Source of the DNA: Tipula vernalis
Lineage: Eukaryota; Arthropoda; Insecta; Diptera; Tipulidae
NCBI GenBank assembly: GCA_958295665.1
Contig: OY282560.1
Coordinates: 261,309,641-261,373,640 of the forward strand
Direction: 5' to 3'
Length of the DNA: 64,000 nucleotides
The position numbers were made by a program, and so were the translations under genes. This document shows, piece by piece, positions 43,911-56,011 of the stretch. Numbering within the stretch: the stretch's first letter is position 1; every line of letters starts with the position of its first letter. Under the pieces are notes generated by a model. The model was not told the DNA's origin and made no database searches. It saw only the letters and a list, made by a program, of their open reading frames with translations.

Positions 43911-46900
43911 GTTGTCCAGTACTTACAAATAAAGTTAAGGAACGCTTCATCCAAAATGAACGAGATTACTGGAAATCTAAAACGAAAAGAAACAAAAAAC
44001 CACTCAAAGTAACAAATGCCAAGTTAAAGTAAACAAAGGAACAATACTTAACCGTCTTAGAGGCGTATACCAAAGTAATAGGCTTGCGTGGGGCGCTATT
44101 TATTACTAAAATTTAAAGTACAATACATTCATTAAAAAAAATTAAGAAAAATTCGCGAATAAATATAATATTATTATGAATAAATGTACTGTAAAATTGA
44201 ATTAAAAAGTTTAAATGGCCAATGTGTCTAAATTGCAATATGAAGTTGTTTAATAGAACATCGTCAGAAATTTGGATTGGTTCAATGAGAACTGGGTTCG
44301 ATTCCCGATAAAGGTCGGGTGGATATAAACAAATAACATATATATTTCATTTTTTATTGGAAGTTATTGTAAAATACAAAAAAGAAATTAAGATTTTTAT
44401 ATTTTTATTATAAATCACATTAGCTTGATGTATTAATAATCACAAATTATATTTGCCACTAAACCTAAATTCCATTCGACACTAATTGAGAATCATATCT
44501 AACAAAAAGCGTTGCAGCAAAAAAAGTTAACTGTATTTTTAAGGGACTTAAAGCAGAGTTAATTTCGTTGACAACCCAAACTGTTCGGCGGAACGAAGGA
44601 CGAAGTGCTGGTTAAGCGTAATACATTAATTTAATAAGAGTATCTGGAAACAAATTGGAATTATTCTGTGTACTTTGAGGTTAAAAATCAGTGTAGCGCG
44701 CAGTTCTTCAGTACAGCATAATATATTGTTAATAGACTGAGAGTTAATAGAATTTCCCTTCAAACTACAATATTATTGACTGTTTAAACTTTCTAATTAA
44801 CAAAAAGCGAGTAACATTAAAGCAAGCAAGAAATAAGAATTTTTTTCTTATTAAATTTTCGTAAGAACCTACCTATAACCTACCTATATACATACAATAA
44901 ACAGGTATACGTATGAAGACATAAATCGACCCACTTTCGACGACTAAAAACGTACTAGGTAAGATATACAGTACACGTCTTATATATTTTCATCAGGTTT
45001 TACGTATTTTCACTGGACTAATTAATTTTTAATTGCACGATATCAAAAATGATGCGCCCTCTAATGGAACCTTAGAAGCACGTTTATTTTCTCCAGTTTT
45101 TGTATTTTACAAAAAGCAGAATTCGTGCTGTTAAGATTTAATAATCTATTAATTATATATTTTTCATTTCATTTAGACAAGAAGTGAAATCTAAATAAAC
45201 GAGAGATTCTTCTACTCGATATCACATCATATGGATTTCATATGCTATAAAAATAATTTTGTTTTACTTTAAATCGAATTCTTAGTATCACATGAGACAT
45301 TCTTATTATTATTATTATTATTTTTTTTTTTTGATAAAATATTTAAATATTATTATCTTTTGGGTTTATTCATTTCCAAAAAAATAAAAACAATATCCCT
45401 TGACACAAATCTAAATAGCAAATTTAAATTTTTTGTTCATTCAATTTTCTTCTTGCTTTTCTTAAGCATCTACAAAACTAAGACGGAATGTTTTAGAAAC
45501 GAATTATTTTATTGACAAAAAATATGTAATTCTGAAATATTTATATAAGTAAAAAATATGAATATATATTTCTAAATAGCTATTTATGTATGGAAGTAAA
45601 AATACATTGAGACAAAATTGTATTTAGGAAACGATTTTTCAGATATAAGTTACAACCTAAATATAGAATTTATTGTGGAATGTGACACCATATTCGTAAT
45701 TGCCTGTTAAATGTTAAATCTATCAAATCCCTCCCAACATTAAAAAAAAAATAAAAATATATCGAAAGCCCTTACTTAGGTATAAATGTTTGTGAGGCAA
45801 CAATGTCACCCTGAAAATATGTTTTTATCCTGTAAATAAATTAAAACTTTTAATAATTATAAGACGTTACTATTTCCGAATATTGTAGAGAATAAATCCA
45901 TTTTAGAGCTGTGATAATGAAAAAAATAATCCTCTCAGCCGGCCATGGCGAGTGAATTGATTGTATGACAATTTACATTTTATATTATACGAAACGTACT
46001 GACTACAGGTTGTGTTAGCCAATATTAACATGCCGGAATCAACCTTCAAATTTCTTCACCATATTCACAGTTTTATTCCTGTGAAGTTAATTTCAATTTT
46101 ACCATTTTTAATTTCGATTAATTATTTAAAAGGAATTAATCCGGTTTCGAACTGATAAGCCTAACATTAAGGAAAAGTGTCGCCTATATGACAATTTACA
46201 TTATTTCTTATACAAAATGTACCGTGAACAGATTGTTTTAGGGAATTATACTAACACGCCCAAGTTCCCTTACAAATGTTTTGTTCACATTTCCACTGTT
46301 CTTTCTATTCCTATAAAAGCTAATTTTAATATTGAAACAGAAGCAAAACTATATGAATGTGATGAAAATATTTCTATGGGAATGTAAACGCACGGTTCGT
46401 TCCTCATATGTAGATTGTAAATTGTTATACAATCTTTGCAGTCGGTATGGATTTCTCTTAAAACTTTCAGAAACAAAACTTCATATAATTAATTCAAATT
46501 AAAAATTAGAGATTACACGAATTTAGTTAATTTAAATTAGAGTAAAATTAGTAAAATTAAATATAAAATTGGCTGACCCAATTGTGCATTGCTGTTTTGA
46601 AGGTAAAATGAAAGGTTAACTACCTATTAGTACACCTATTAGTACTACCTATTAGTAATTGCTTCTTTTCGCCATTAAATAAATTAGTTTAGCTTATCCC
46701 TTTCATTCATTTATTCATTAAGTCTCGAATTTATAATTGTTAAACGTACCCAACAAAAAAACTGTCCACTCATGTTATAGTAACAGTTTCCGTACTTATA
46801 AACCTCACTATAACATTCGTTATATAGTATAATGTAACAACGTTTTCAATGGTTAAAATCGATCACTATAAACATTGCTACAAAGTATCGAAGACAACAA

Positions 46901-48104
46901 AATAAATTCGAAGTACATATCGAATTTTTGACACGATTTTGAAATGATTTTCGAAAATCGTTGATATAATAATACAATAGTTACGACTCTAAATTAGGGC
47001 CGTAAGTATTTCGATAGAATATGTACACCAAATGCCAAAAATCACTCGAAAAAAATAATCCTGATTATACCAGCTATAAAAATCGTAAGCTAATCCTAAA
47101 GTGTTTAGATTAAGGAACCATCATTCATACTATATAAAAGAAATATTTAGTATGACAACCATCATCTCGCTCTGTACACAAAACAAAACATTCAATTGCT
47201 AAATAATTGAATTCATAATACCTAATTCGTACTTAAAACCATTTTATCCCATTAAATGTATATAAATAACCATAAAAATTTCAAACGTAATAAAAAAAAT
47301 TTGGCGACAACAAAAACATCTAGATAGAAACATTATCCTCATATAAATCAAGAAATCTCATAAAATATCTGAAAACGAAAATTCATCGTACACACCACTA
47401 TAAAAATTTACGTAACATAAAATGATTTATTTCATCTAACGCAGCCTTTAACAACATCATCTTTCACCCATCGTAAGTCGTCCGTCTCATGAAATTGAAA
47501 TTGTTCGTCAACAGAATAACGAAAAAAAAAAATCGCGTACATCGTAATTTTTTTTATGGGCCATTTCACTCGTCATCACACCCCACTATCGAAATAGATG
47601 AAGCAAAATGCGGGTATTAAAAACTAAACCCTAAAGTGGGAGATGACTCTTTAGGATATTGTCATAATTAGTAAGGAAGATGATAATCCTGACTTATAAA
47701 TACATACAATAAAAATATTAAGTTCTTGGCAACAAAGTGGTCTGTCTTTAAGTACTCATATTAAATGCTGGAAAATGATAGTATTGTTGTGAAACAATGA
47801 TGATATTTATAGCCTGTGCAATTCGAATGACTTATATAAATCAAAATTGGAAATTTAGAAGATAGTGCTAATCAAATGGCTAAATTCCGAAAAAAGCGAA
47901 GACAGACATTGTAGCTGCATAGTACGGTATTTTTCCGCATAATACAGTACCTAGGAAATATTTCAGCAAGGATCCTTTTGTATCACGAAAAATAGCCACT
48001 AAAAATCTTGCATAAATATTTCGCTACCTATTGACAAATTGGCTTTTATGGCAAATGAATTCATTCGGAAATTAATTGAATAGTTAAAAATATTCGATAA
48101 TAAT
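43911..48104. other. Long gene-free AT-rich stretch
   Basis: There are short ORFs only. It includes a diverged duplication (45963/46188) and a few copies of ACCTATTAGTA at 46621-46660. A B-box-like GGTTCGATTCC at 44305 lacks a convincing A-box. No gene was recognised. Confidence 0.45.
45963..46335. repeat. Old tandem duplication, period ~224 bp
   Basis: TATGACAATTTACATT at about 45964 recurs at about 46188. The following sequence aligns with many differences: ACGAAACGTACTG / ACAAAATGTACCG, CCTTCAAATTTCTTC / CCTTACAAATGTTTT and TATTCCTGTGAAGTTAATTT / TATTCCTATAAAAGCTAATT. Confidence 0.6.
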
Positions 48105-48505
48105 ATTAATTATGTAATACGGCGGTGTTTCAAACAACACTCCTTGATTATTCTTTTTTTTCGTCGCGCGCAGAGTAGCCATCTTTTTCATCGGTTTGTT
48201 CAGTTCGTGATAGTTCGGCCATACTCGATCCACTCATTGTCGTCGCATTCATCTCCATCTTCTGTACCATCCAATTCAGGTGATGAATTGCACTAAGGTT
48301 TCATTCTATCGGACGAATAAACTGAACTGAATTTCCGGGATTTAATTTGCATTCCTTTGATGTCTTAAATTAAATAGCGGTGGTTTCCGAGAGCTTTGGC
48401 CACCACATATGGTCCACGAAATTTAAGTTATAATTTAAGATCTCGACGCTGAACATGAAGTGCACACTGACGCCTCCAGCGTTGGTCTCGCGGGAAATGA
48501 TAGAT
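48105..48505 (-). pseudogene. gypsy integrase C-terminus (GPY/F module) and 3' LTR edge
   Basis: Minus-strand translation gives KFRGPYVVAKALGNHRYLI (the GPY/F module of Ty3/gypsy integrases), then DIKGMQIKSRKFSSVYSSDR and an acidic tail with TDEKDGYSARDEKK before a stop. Just beyond, TGTTGTTTGAAACACCGCCG resembles the first bases of an LTR. Stops replace two residues around the module. A second copy of the tail lies at 49092-49195. Confidence 0.72.
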
Positions 48506-48509
48506 GGCA

Positions 48510-49091
48510 GAACATGGAAGCCGGTCACATAGCCGCTATTTCATACATGTTGAACAGAAGTACTATAGTTACGAATTAGAGGTTCTCGCAAGCGGTTCCG
48601 CCTCGTTACTGACTGTTTTGCTATCGCACGATTGAAAGAGAAAACCGAGATGATACCGAGAATTGCAAGATGGTGGATGCGATTACTCGAAAACGATTTC
48701 GAGGCGATTCTTCGATCAGCGGAACCGCCGAGAGAAATGGAAACTGCTACTGGTTGTATAATGAAAATTGGAGTTGATTAGAACGACTGGCTTCTTACCA
48801 TGGAGTTCCAAGACGAGAACTTGAAAAGAATTATTGCCGTACTCAGCGGAGATCGGAAGTCCGATAACGAAAAACATTTAAAAAGGGAATTTCGACAAAA
48901 AGATTATCGATTATACCATAAGGAAGAAGACGAACTGAAGTTTGTTGAGCCAAAGGCACTTCGATTGCGATTAGTAGTGCAACACTTTCACGATAATATG
49001 GGACACTCCGGAATCGAGCAGACGATTGAACGACTGAATGAAAATTTATGGTTTCCGAAAATGCGGCAATACGTGAGGTCTACTAACTAAA
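48510..49091 (+). pseudogene. gypsy RNase H end and integrase N-terminus (H2C2)
   Basis: The plus strand, opposite to the preceding piece, shows KYYSYELEVLA and later PRIARWWMRLLENDFE, typical of Ty3/gypsy RNase H. The open part 48800-49090 (96 codons) continues to the integrase zinc-binding region LRLRLVVQHFHDNMGHSGIE then QTIERLNENLWFP. The two histidines (HFHDNMGH) are present; the CxxC pair is missing because the sequence breaks at 49091. Inversion relative to its neighbours shows a rearranged locus. Confidence 0.75.
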
Positions 49092-49195
49092 CTACGTAAT
49101 ATGGCGACTTTTAAAACAACAATTCTTTATTGTTTTTTCGTCGTGCGCAGGGCTGCCATCTTTTTCGTCGGTTCGTTCAGTTCGTGAAACTAAGA
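49092..49195 (-). pseudogene. Second copy of the gypsy pol tail and LTR edge
   Basis: It matches 48109-48207 at roughly 80% by eye. Minus translation gives RTERTDEKDGSPAHDEKT, followed by TGTTGTTTTAAAAGTCGCCA, the counterpart of the LTR start in the first copy. Confidence 0.68.
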
Positions 49196-49944
49196 AAGTC
49201 AGTTCACCAAGTGCAACCTTCTAACCTTAGTTTGGTCTCTTGACGAATCTCTCAATTAAACAAAGAAGGATTCTTTATTTCTAATGTGCCTTCAATGTTA
49301 AGTTTCTTATAAGCGAAAGTCTTATAAATAATGCACGTTGTTCTATAGCGGTCATTTAACTGAAGATCAGTTAAATAATTTGCATCTCACAGCCGCTTGA
49401 TCATACATTTGCCCTACTTTTCTCTTATAAGCCGCGGCTTGTTAATTAAAAAGTTTTTTTTTCATCTAAACAAATTATAGGCATTTAGGGTTGTCAAAAA
49501 TTAAATTTTTATTTGAAGTAATTTAATTCTTGAGTACTCTAAATTCTTCATATTCTTAAAATGTATTAAATATGAGGTATTATTTTAAATTCTGAATAAA
49601 GTATAGTATTATCCATAAGAAAGTACCTTTATTTATTATTTATTTTTAACCTCCCTTCATAATGTAGCAAGAAAATTATTCTCATCACTCTATTGCCTTT
49701 TCTTCAATTCAATTTGAACATTTCAGTGGTAAACAACAATATTAAAACCAGTTCCGTTTGTAAAAAAGTGTTTTGAAGTCGTGTTTTTAATTACCCATCC
49801 GAAAGGACCGAAAGAGTCTGAAATAGCGCGAATGTGTAGTATACCAAAGCTTACCTAAATATACAAGCCGTCAGGTTCAGACCAATCTTAAAAGAAGCTT
49901 AATTTAAGGGGGATAAACATAAAATCGAATTTTTCAAGTTTTCG
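49196..49944. other. No gene recognised
   Basis: AT-rich; no coding remnant, RNA gene or clear repeat seen. Confidence 0.4.
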
Positions 49945-50115
49945 AATAATCGATCTTGGACTAAAGTACCGGGAGGGGGAGGGGGGGGGGAATGATATTT
50001 CTACTTTTTTCAGTAGATATGTTATGAGGGATTGGCCTCTTTATTTTTCTGATTTAACAAATCGAAAATATTGGGAATGTCATGAACAATTAATATATTT
50101 GCCTATATTTGTATG
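49945..50115 (+). repeat. FSDLPNRKY repeat family, copy E (partial)
   Basis: It begins with an expanded G-run (GGGAGGGGGAGGGGGGGGGG, about 49971-49990), then the family core. The frame is open: RYVMRDWPLYFSDLTNRKYW, ECHEQLIYL. About 20 kb separate it from the cluster at 28.8-31.2 kb. Confidence 0.78.
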
Positions 50116-50620
50116 ATAGATAAAAACACATCGATTAGCTGTAAAAACAGTTTATTTTTGAAGGACTGTAATCTGTAATTTTGTAAAAATGTTTAAAAGA
50201 CGAGATTGGATACGTTACCTTTCTGACCACAGAATATCTAAGACCTATTTGGCAAATCAAAAATTTTGTGACGTTTTAATCTTTCCCTCGTTGTGGTGGT
50301 AAGAAGCTTGTTCATCAGTTCATTTGGATGAATTTCCGATCTTGAGTGGTAGTTAAGTGGCGCTAGAATCGCCAATTTGGGGTATTGTTGGGAGTGCATT
50401 TGAGCCTATGTGAATTATATTGTTTAACACGAATCAAGGTACCGTTTTGGGCGCCTATAGTTTATTACAGTTTTTTCTAGTAAAATCGAAATTAACAATT
50501 ACTTTCTTTTACTCTAGTAAAATAAAGTAATAGTAATCATGAAAATTTTGGACCTTGAGATTTTTAGAGATTTATCTGTTTTGAGGTCCCCTGAGTCCGA
50601 AAAAAGTGGGTTTCGAAATG

Positions 50621-50661
50621 GTGTCTGTCTGTCTGTCTGTCAGTCTGTCAGTCTGTCTGTG
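50621..50661 (+). repeat. CAGTCTGT array, unit 1 (about 2 copies)
   Basis: It is CTGT-rich with two CAGTCTGT copies, the shortest array of the three. Confidence 0.85.
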
Positions 50662-51882
50662 TCCTCTCTACAGCCCAGATGGTTTAACCAATCGAACTGA
50701 AACTTCAGATTTAAGCTTTTTTGATAAATTGCGAGGTCCCAGTGAATTTTACTCCAAATCGGCAAACCGGAAGTGGCCACTCTCTTGGTCCAGAAAATTT
50801 ATTTTGCAAATATCTTAAAAAGTATAAGGTTTATAAAAACTACTCAAAACAAAATGTTTCCAAAAATTAAAAACAAATAAAAATAAAAAATAAAAAAAAT
50901 TAAATAAAAAATTAAAAAATTTAAAAATTAAAAAAAAAAATTTAAAAAAAAAAGTTATAAAAAAAAAAAAATTCTCAAAATTCTCTGTTCGTAAAAGACA
51001 GTCGTGTGTTGGCCACACCTCCATTTTTTTCTTTTGCACTCCTGAAAAATTTCATTTTTTGAATTATATCACTATTCTTTATCGTGTGCGATGTGGTGGC
51101 AGTCAGCGCGTTAAACTGGCAAGTTATATTCGAAAATAGCCCATATACATATCATTGAATACTAGTGTAGCAAGGTTTATAAAAAACTACTCAAAACAAA
51201 ATGTTTCCAAAAATTAAAAACAAATAAAAATAAAAAATAAAAAAAATTAAATAAAAAATTTAAAAATTTAAAAATTAAAAAAAAAATTTAAAAAAAAAAG
51301 TTATAAAAAAAAAAAAAATTCTCAAAATTCTCTGTTCGTAAAAGAAAGTCGTGTGTTGGTCACACCTCCATTTTTTTCTTTTGCACTCCTGAAAAATTTC
51401 ATTTTTTGAATTATATCACTATTCTTTATCGTGTGCGATGTGGTGGCAGTCAGCGCGTTAAACTGGCAAGTTATATTCGAAAATAGCCCATATATCATTG
51501 AATACTAGTGTAGCGTTGGAAAGTTTTTGGTTCTCTGCTCGTTTTGTTTTCAAATTTGACTTTTTCAGTAATAGCTTTACATTTCTGTTCGAAATTGATA
51601 TATAACTTTGGAAGAACTGGTGAATTGTATTAGGGCATTTTTATTTAACATTATCTGAATCGGAACAAGATTTCCAGAAATAAGAACCATGAAACTGAAA
51701 CAGCAAGCAAATGCGGAATTTTGGATACTTAATTCATTTGTTTTACTGAGATATTAATTTTTACTTTCTTTTACTCTAGTAAAATAAAGTATAGTAATCA
51801 TGAAAATTTTGGACCTTGAGATTTTTAGAGATTTATTTGTTTTGAGGTCCCCTGAGTCCGAAAAAGTGGGTTTCGAAATGGT

Positions 51883-52006
51883 GTCTGTCTGTCTGTCAGT
51901 CTGTCAGTCTGTCAGTCTGTCAGTCTGTCAGTCTGTCAGTCTGTCAGTCTGTCAGTCTGTCAGTCTGTCAGTCTGTCAGTCTGTCAGTCTGTCAGTCTGT
52001 CTGTGT
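51883..52006 (+). repeat. CAGTCTGT array, unit 2 (about 13 copies)
   Basis: Perfect octanucleotide repeats within the same flanks as unit 1. The array keeps a frame open across the unit (120 codons, rich in SLSVCQSV), but that is repeat-driven. Confidence 0.9.
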
Positions 52007-52464
52007 CCTCTCTACAGCCCAGATGGTTTAACCAATCGAACTGAAACTTCAGATTTAAGCTTTTTTGATAAATTGGGAGGTCCCAGTGAATTTTACTCCA
52101 AATCGGCCAACCGGAAGTGGCCACTCCCTTGGTCCAGAAAATTTATTTTGCAAATATCTTAAAAAGTATAAGGTTTACAAAGAACTAACAAATAAAAGTC
52201 AAAAATAAAAAATTTAAAAAAAAAATTAAAAAATTTAAAAATTAAAAAAAAAAAAATTTAAAAAAAAAAGTTATAAAAAAAAAAAAAATTCTCAAAATTC
52301 TCTGTTCGTAAAAGAAAGTCGTGTGTTGGCCTCACCTCCATTTTTACTTTCTTTTACTCTAGTAAAATAAAGTATAGTAATCATGAAAATTTTGGACCTT
52401 GAGATTTTTAGAGATTTATTTGTTTTGAGGTCCTCTAAGTCCGAAAAAGTGGGTTTCGAAATGG

Positions 52465-52664
52465 TGTCTGTCTGTCTGTCTGTTAGTCTGTCAGTCTGTC
52501 AGTCTGTCAGTCTGTCAGTCTGTCAGTCTGTCAGTCTGTCAGTCTGTCAGTCTGTCAGTCTGTCAGTCTGTCAGTCTGTCAGTCTGTCAGTCTGTCAGTC
52601 TGTCAGTCTGTCAGTCTGTCAGTCTGTCAGTCTGTCAGTCTGTCAGTCTGTCAGTCTGTCATTG
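52465..52664 (+). repeat. CAGTCTGT array, unit 3 (about 22 copies)
   Basis: This is the longest of the three arrays, with essentially no interruptions. The reading frame after it differs from unit 2. Confidence 0.9.
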
Positions 52665-53035
52665 TCCTCTCTACAGCCCAGATGGTTTAACCAATCGAAC
52701 TGAAACTTCAGATTTAAGCTTTTTTGATAAATTGGGAGGTCCCAGAGAATTTTACTCCAAATCGGCCAACCGGAAGTGGCCACTCCCTTGGTCCAGAAAA
52801 TTTATTTTGCAAATTTCTTAAAAAGTATAAGGTTTACAAAGAACTAATTAATACAAAATGTTTTCAAAAATTAAAAACAAATAAAAGTAAAAAATAAAAA
52901 ATTTAAAAAAAAAAATTAAAAAAATTAAAAATTAAAAAAAAAAATTTAAAAAAAAAAGTTATAAAAAAAAAAATTCTCAAAATTCTCTGTTCGTAAAAGA
53001 AAGTCGTGTGTTGGCCACACCTCCATTTTTTACTT

Positions 53036-53425
53036 TGTTCCAGAGTATCAATTTAAATTTAAATAACTTTTATTTCGGTTTATTAAATATTACTTAAAAA
53101 TAAAGAAATAACTGATTAATAATATGCATTTTAATTTTCAGTGATATTATTATAAATGTCGGTTTCCAGAAAATTGTTGCTTCTTCCTTGGGTTACTAGA
53201 CGTTGGATTGGGCGAGGGGGAGGGTAGGGAGGGAACGATGGTTGTTTGTGGGAAATGTACGCTGGTTAGGTTTTAAAACAATTGTAATGTATTTATTAAT
53301 TTAAAATTTGTTTCCCTAAACTTTGAATTACAACTTTTTTAAATTTTACTTTTTAATTTTAATTTTAAATTTGAATTTAAATAAATTCGACTCTATTTAG
53401 ATAAGTAAAAAATCTCGATTTCGAT
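53036..53425. other. No gene recognised
   Basis: AT-rich, with a G-rich patch at 53210-53245. Nothing else seen. Confidence 0.4.
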
Positions 53426-53446
53426 TTTCAGGAAGTCCTGTGGAGC

Positions 53447-54214
53447 TTGTACCAGATTCCAGAATTTTTAAGCATCCAGCGGATATGTAGTTTTCAGAAT
53501 TGTTTTACTTTGGTAGATAAATTTTCAAAATTCGCGACTATCCACAAATTAAAGGATAGAAAGTCGACTACAATAATTTCCAAATTCAAAAAATTCTTCT
53601 CTATAGAGGGAATACCGAAGGAAATATTACTAGACAGCGCAGCAGAATTTACATCGGAACTAGTCTCCAAATTCCTGGAAATGTACAACGTAAAATTGCA
53701 CATGACCACGGCAAAATCTAGCACGGGTAACAGTCCAATCGAGCGATGGCACTCTACCTTAACCGAGCTGACCAGGATTATCTTTTCCAAAAATAAAAAT
53801 ATTACAATATCAGATCTTATGGACGAAGCGGTGCTAGCATCTAATAGCTCAATACACGCTTCAACAAAATTAACTCCTTTTGAGTTACATAAGGGTCATA
53901 TAACAATCTCAAATTTCCCTAAAACTATTACTCTACAACATGATATTTATTTAACCAACATTAGAGAAAGGTATGACGAGGTAAAAAAATTAGTCGCTGA
54001 GCAAAGCAAGCAATTGAAAGAAAGGTCAATAGCAAAACTAAATCAAAATAAAAGTAACCCCAAACCTTTTCAACCGGGAGAAACTATATTTGAAAAAAGT
54101 ACAACTAGGGATAAACTAACCTCAAAATATATAAAACATACGGTTGTAGCGGATAACAGAGCTAACGTTACCACTAACAAACGTACTGTACACAAACAAC
54201 GCATAAAAAACTGA
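53447..54214 (+). pseudogene. Errantivirus integrase catalytic core and C-terminus (truncated, open)
   Basis: The frame is open for 255 codons and continues a little upstream without ATG, so the first base given is not a real start. Catalytic residues of the DDE core are all visible: D in FTLVDKFSKFATI, D in ILLDSAAEF and E in NSPIERWHSTLTE. A helical stretch and a C-terminal basic tail (NKRTVHKQRIKN) follow. The N-terminal HHCC domain and the rest of pol are missing. The frame is intact, but the protein lacks its zinc domain. Confidence 0.85.
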
Positions 54215-56011
54215 ACTTTTCGTTACAGGTATTTTCCAGTGTCATTCAGACAAAATATCGAAATATTCGACCTATCTAACAACAAGGGAATATTGGGAAT
54301 AGACATGGGTAAAGCTAGGATAATCTCCGGATATTCTAAATTAATACATATTATTGAACTAGGTGGCCTAACAGGAAATCTAGAAGCAATAGAACGCAAT
54401 ATTCTAGACGTAGAAACCGTCATCAGTAATAAAACACTGCCGAACTACAAATTAACTATTGCAAAAAGAAAATTTTCTAAACTAGAAAAAGATTTATTAA
54501 GTATTCTACCTAGACAAAGAACTAAACGCGGTCTTTGGAATGGATTAGGAACGGTAATCAAAAGCATATCAGGTAATGTAGACCATGATGATTATATTCA
54601 AATACAGAATGCCATAACCAAATTGGAAAACGGGAACTATGTAATAAATAAGTTACACAATGAGGAGGTGAAATTAAACGAACTTCTGATAGGAAGACTA
54701 GAAAATATAACCAACCATATTAATTCCTTAACGGATCAAATCGAAAACGCTTTAAATTCCCATAGGAACTTACCAAATTCTCATTGAACAAACTACCTAA
54801 TAGAGGAGTACTTTTATAAAATTGACTATAACTTGTATCTACTACAACAACAAATCAATGACATACATGAAATTATCACATTCGCTAAACTACAAGTGAT
54901 ATCTAGACATCTTTTAGACAGAAACGAGCTTGATTATATTCATGAACATTTGAAAGTCAATGACGTTAAAATCGCATCTGACGATGAAATCTATACTCTT
55001 TTAAGATTAAAAGCATACTACAACCGAACAAATATCGTGTTAGCCATTGAAATACCACAATTTTTAAAAGAACAACTAACTTTCTACAAAATCAAATCAA
55101 TCCTGATAAATAACACACAAATCGTTAAACTAAATCGCATCTGACGATGAAATCTATACTCTTTTAAGATTAAAAGCATACTACAACCGAACAAATATCG
55201 TGTTAGCCATTGAAATACCACAATTTTTAAAAGAACAACTAACTTTCTACAAAATCAAATCAATCCTGATAAATAACACACAAATCGTTAAACTAAATAC
55301 CAATTCCTTAATCCTTGAAACCCATATACATGGAGATTCACAAACCTTGCTACGTAATAGAACACATTCATTACTGTCATCGCGAGCACATTTATAATAC
55401 TTAAAACCACTGTTTACCATAAATCTTATTACATAAAAATGTACATTGCACAACAACGGAAACGGAAGACTTCGAGGACATCGATTACATCGAATCAAAC
55501 TATCTTTACATCTCATCAACAAAAGGAATACAATTTTTATCAACTTGTCTCAACCAAACAGGAATTTTACAAGGAAAGAAATTTGCTTAAATTCGAGTAT
55601 ACGAATGAATACAAAACAACATACCACAAAAGGTATATAGTTCAACCCTTGGATGGATTAAGCATTACCACCAGTGTGGAAGAATCCATCAGCCTACAAC
55701 GTCTGGCTAACCAAACCATTACTAATATGGAAAGATTGAACGCACATTACGTCCAGTCACAAATCAACGATTACTCCATCTCCGTAATAACGCTAATAAT
55801 GATCACATCGATCAGCGTCATTTTCTTCTATCTTTACAGAAAATACAGAACTACGAGTAACAAGGGATTGTTCCAACAAAACAGCCAAGTAAATCTGAAA
55901 GATAAAGACGTCGAGGACGACGCCAATCTTCGGCGGGAGGAGTTATGTCAGCATCCTGTCGACATATCAAGACCACCAACAACAACCACATGTGCATCCA
56001 AGTCAATGTAA
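54215..56011 (+). pseudogene. Errantivirus envelope gene (baculovirus-F-like), broken
   Basis: The first open piece (54239-54787) carries a surface-subunit end, then the furin-type site RTKR (54518-54529) followed by a glycine-rich fusion-peptide-like segment (GLWNGLG). Heptad-like helical sequence follows. An in-frame TGA at 54785-54787 interrupts the piece, and the same frame continues to 55144. A 163-bp tandem duplication starting at 54972 then shifts the frame. Further stops precede the last piece (55439-56011), which has a transmembrane segment (ISVITLIMITSISVIFFYLY) and a short cytoplasmic tail that runs into the LTR. The region where the cysteine-rich part of the ectodomain should be is degraded. 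At least three lesions make it non-functional. Confidence 0.85.
54972..55297 (+). repeat. 163-bp perfect-looking tandem duplication inside env
   Basis: The segment starting TCGCATCTGACGATGAAAT at 54973 is repeated from 55136, ending CGTTAAACTAAAT both times. The period of 163 is not a multiple of three and breaks the env frame. I see no differences between units, so it is recent. Confidence 0.9.

Larger units (their letters stand above)
50500..53035 (+). repeat. Three tandem units with palindrome head and CAGTCTGT array
   Basis: Each unit begins with a near-perfect 30-bp palindrome, TACTTTCTTTTACT CTAG TAAAATAAAGTA (50500, 51761, 52345). Next come GAAAATTTTGGACCTTGAGA and a CAGTCTGT array. 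After the array follow GATGGTTTAACCAATCGAAC, an A-rich tract and the tail GTCGTGTGTTGGCCACACCT. Unit 1 carries its A-rich tail twice (about 50822 and 51171). Conserved unique parts differ by only a few bases, so the amplification is recent. I cannot name the family. Confidence 0.88.

Noticed and set aside
44283..44330. tRNA or SINE suggested by GGTTCGATTCC
   Set aside because: No convincing A-box, stems or flanking duplication.
51880..52665. CRISPR-like or coding repeat array
   Set aside because: Perfect 8-bp tandem units without spacers are a microsatellite; the SLSVCQSV peptides come from the repeat.
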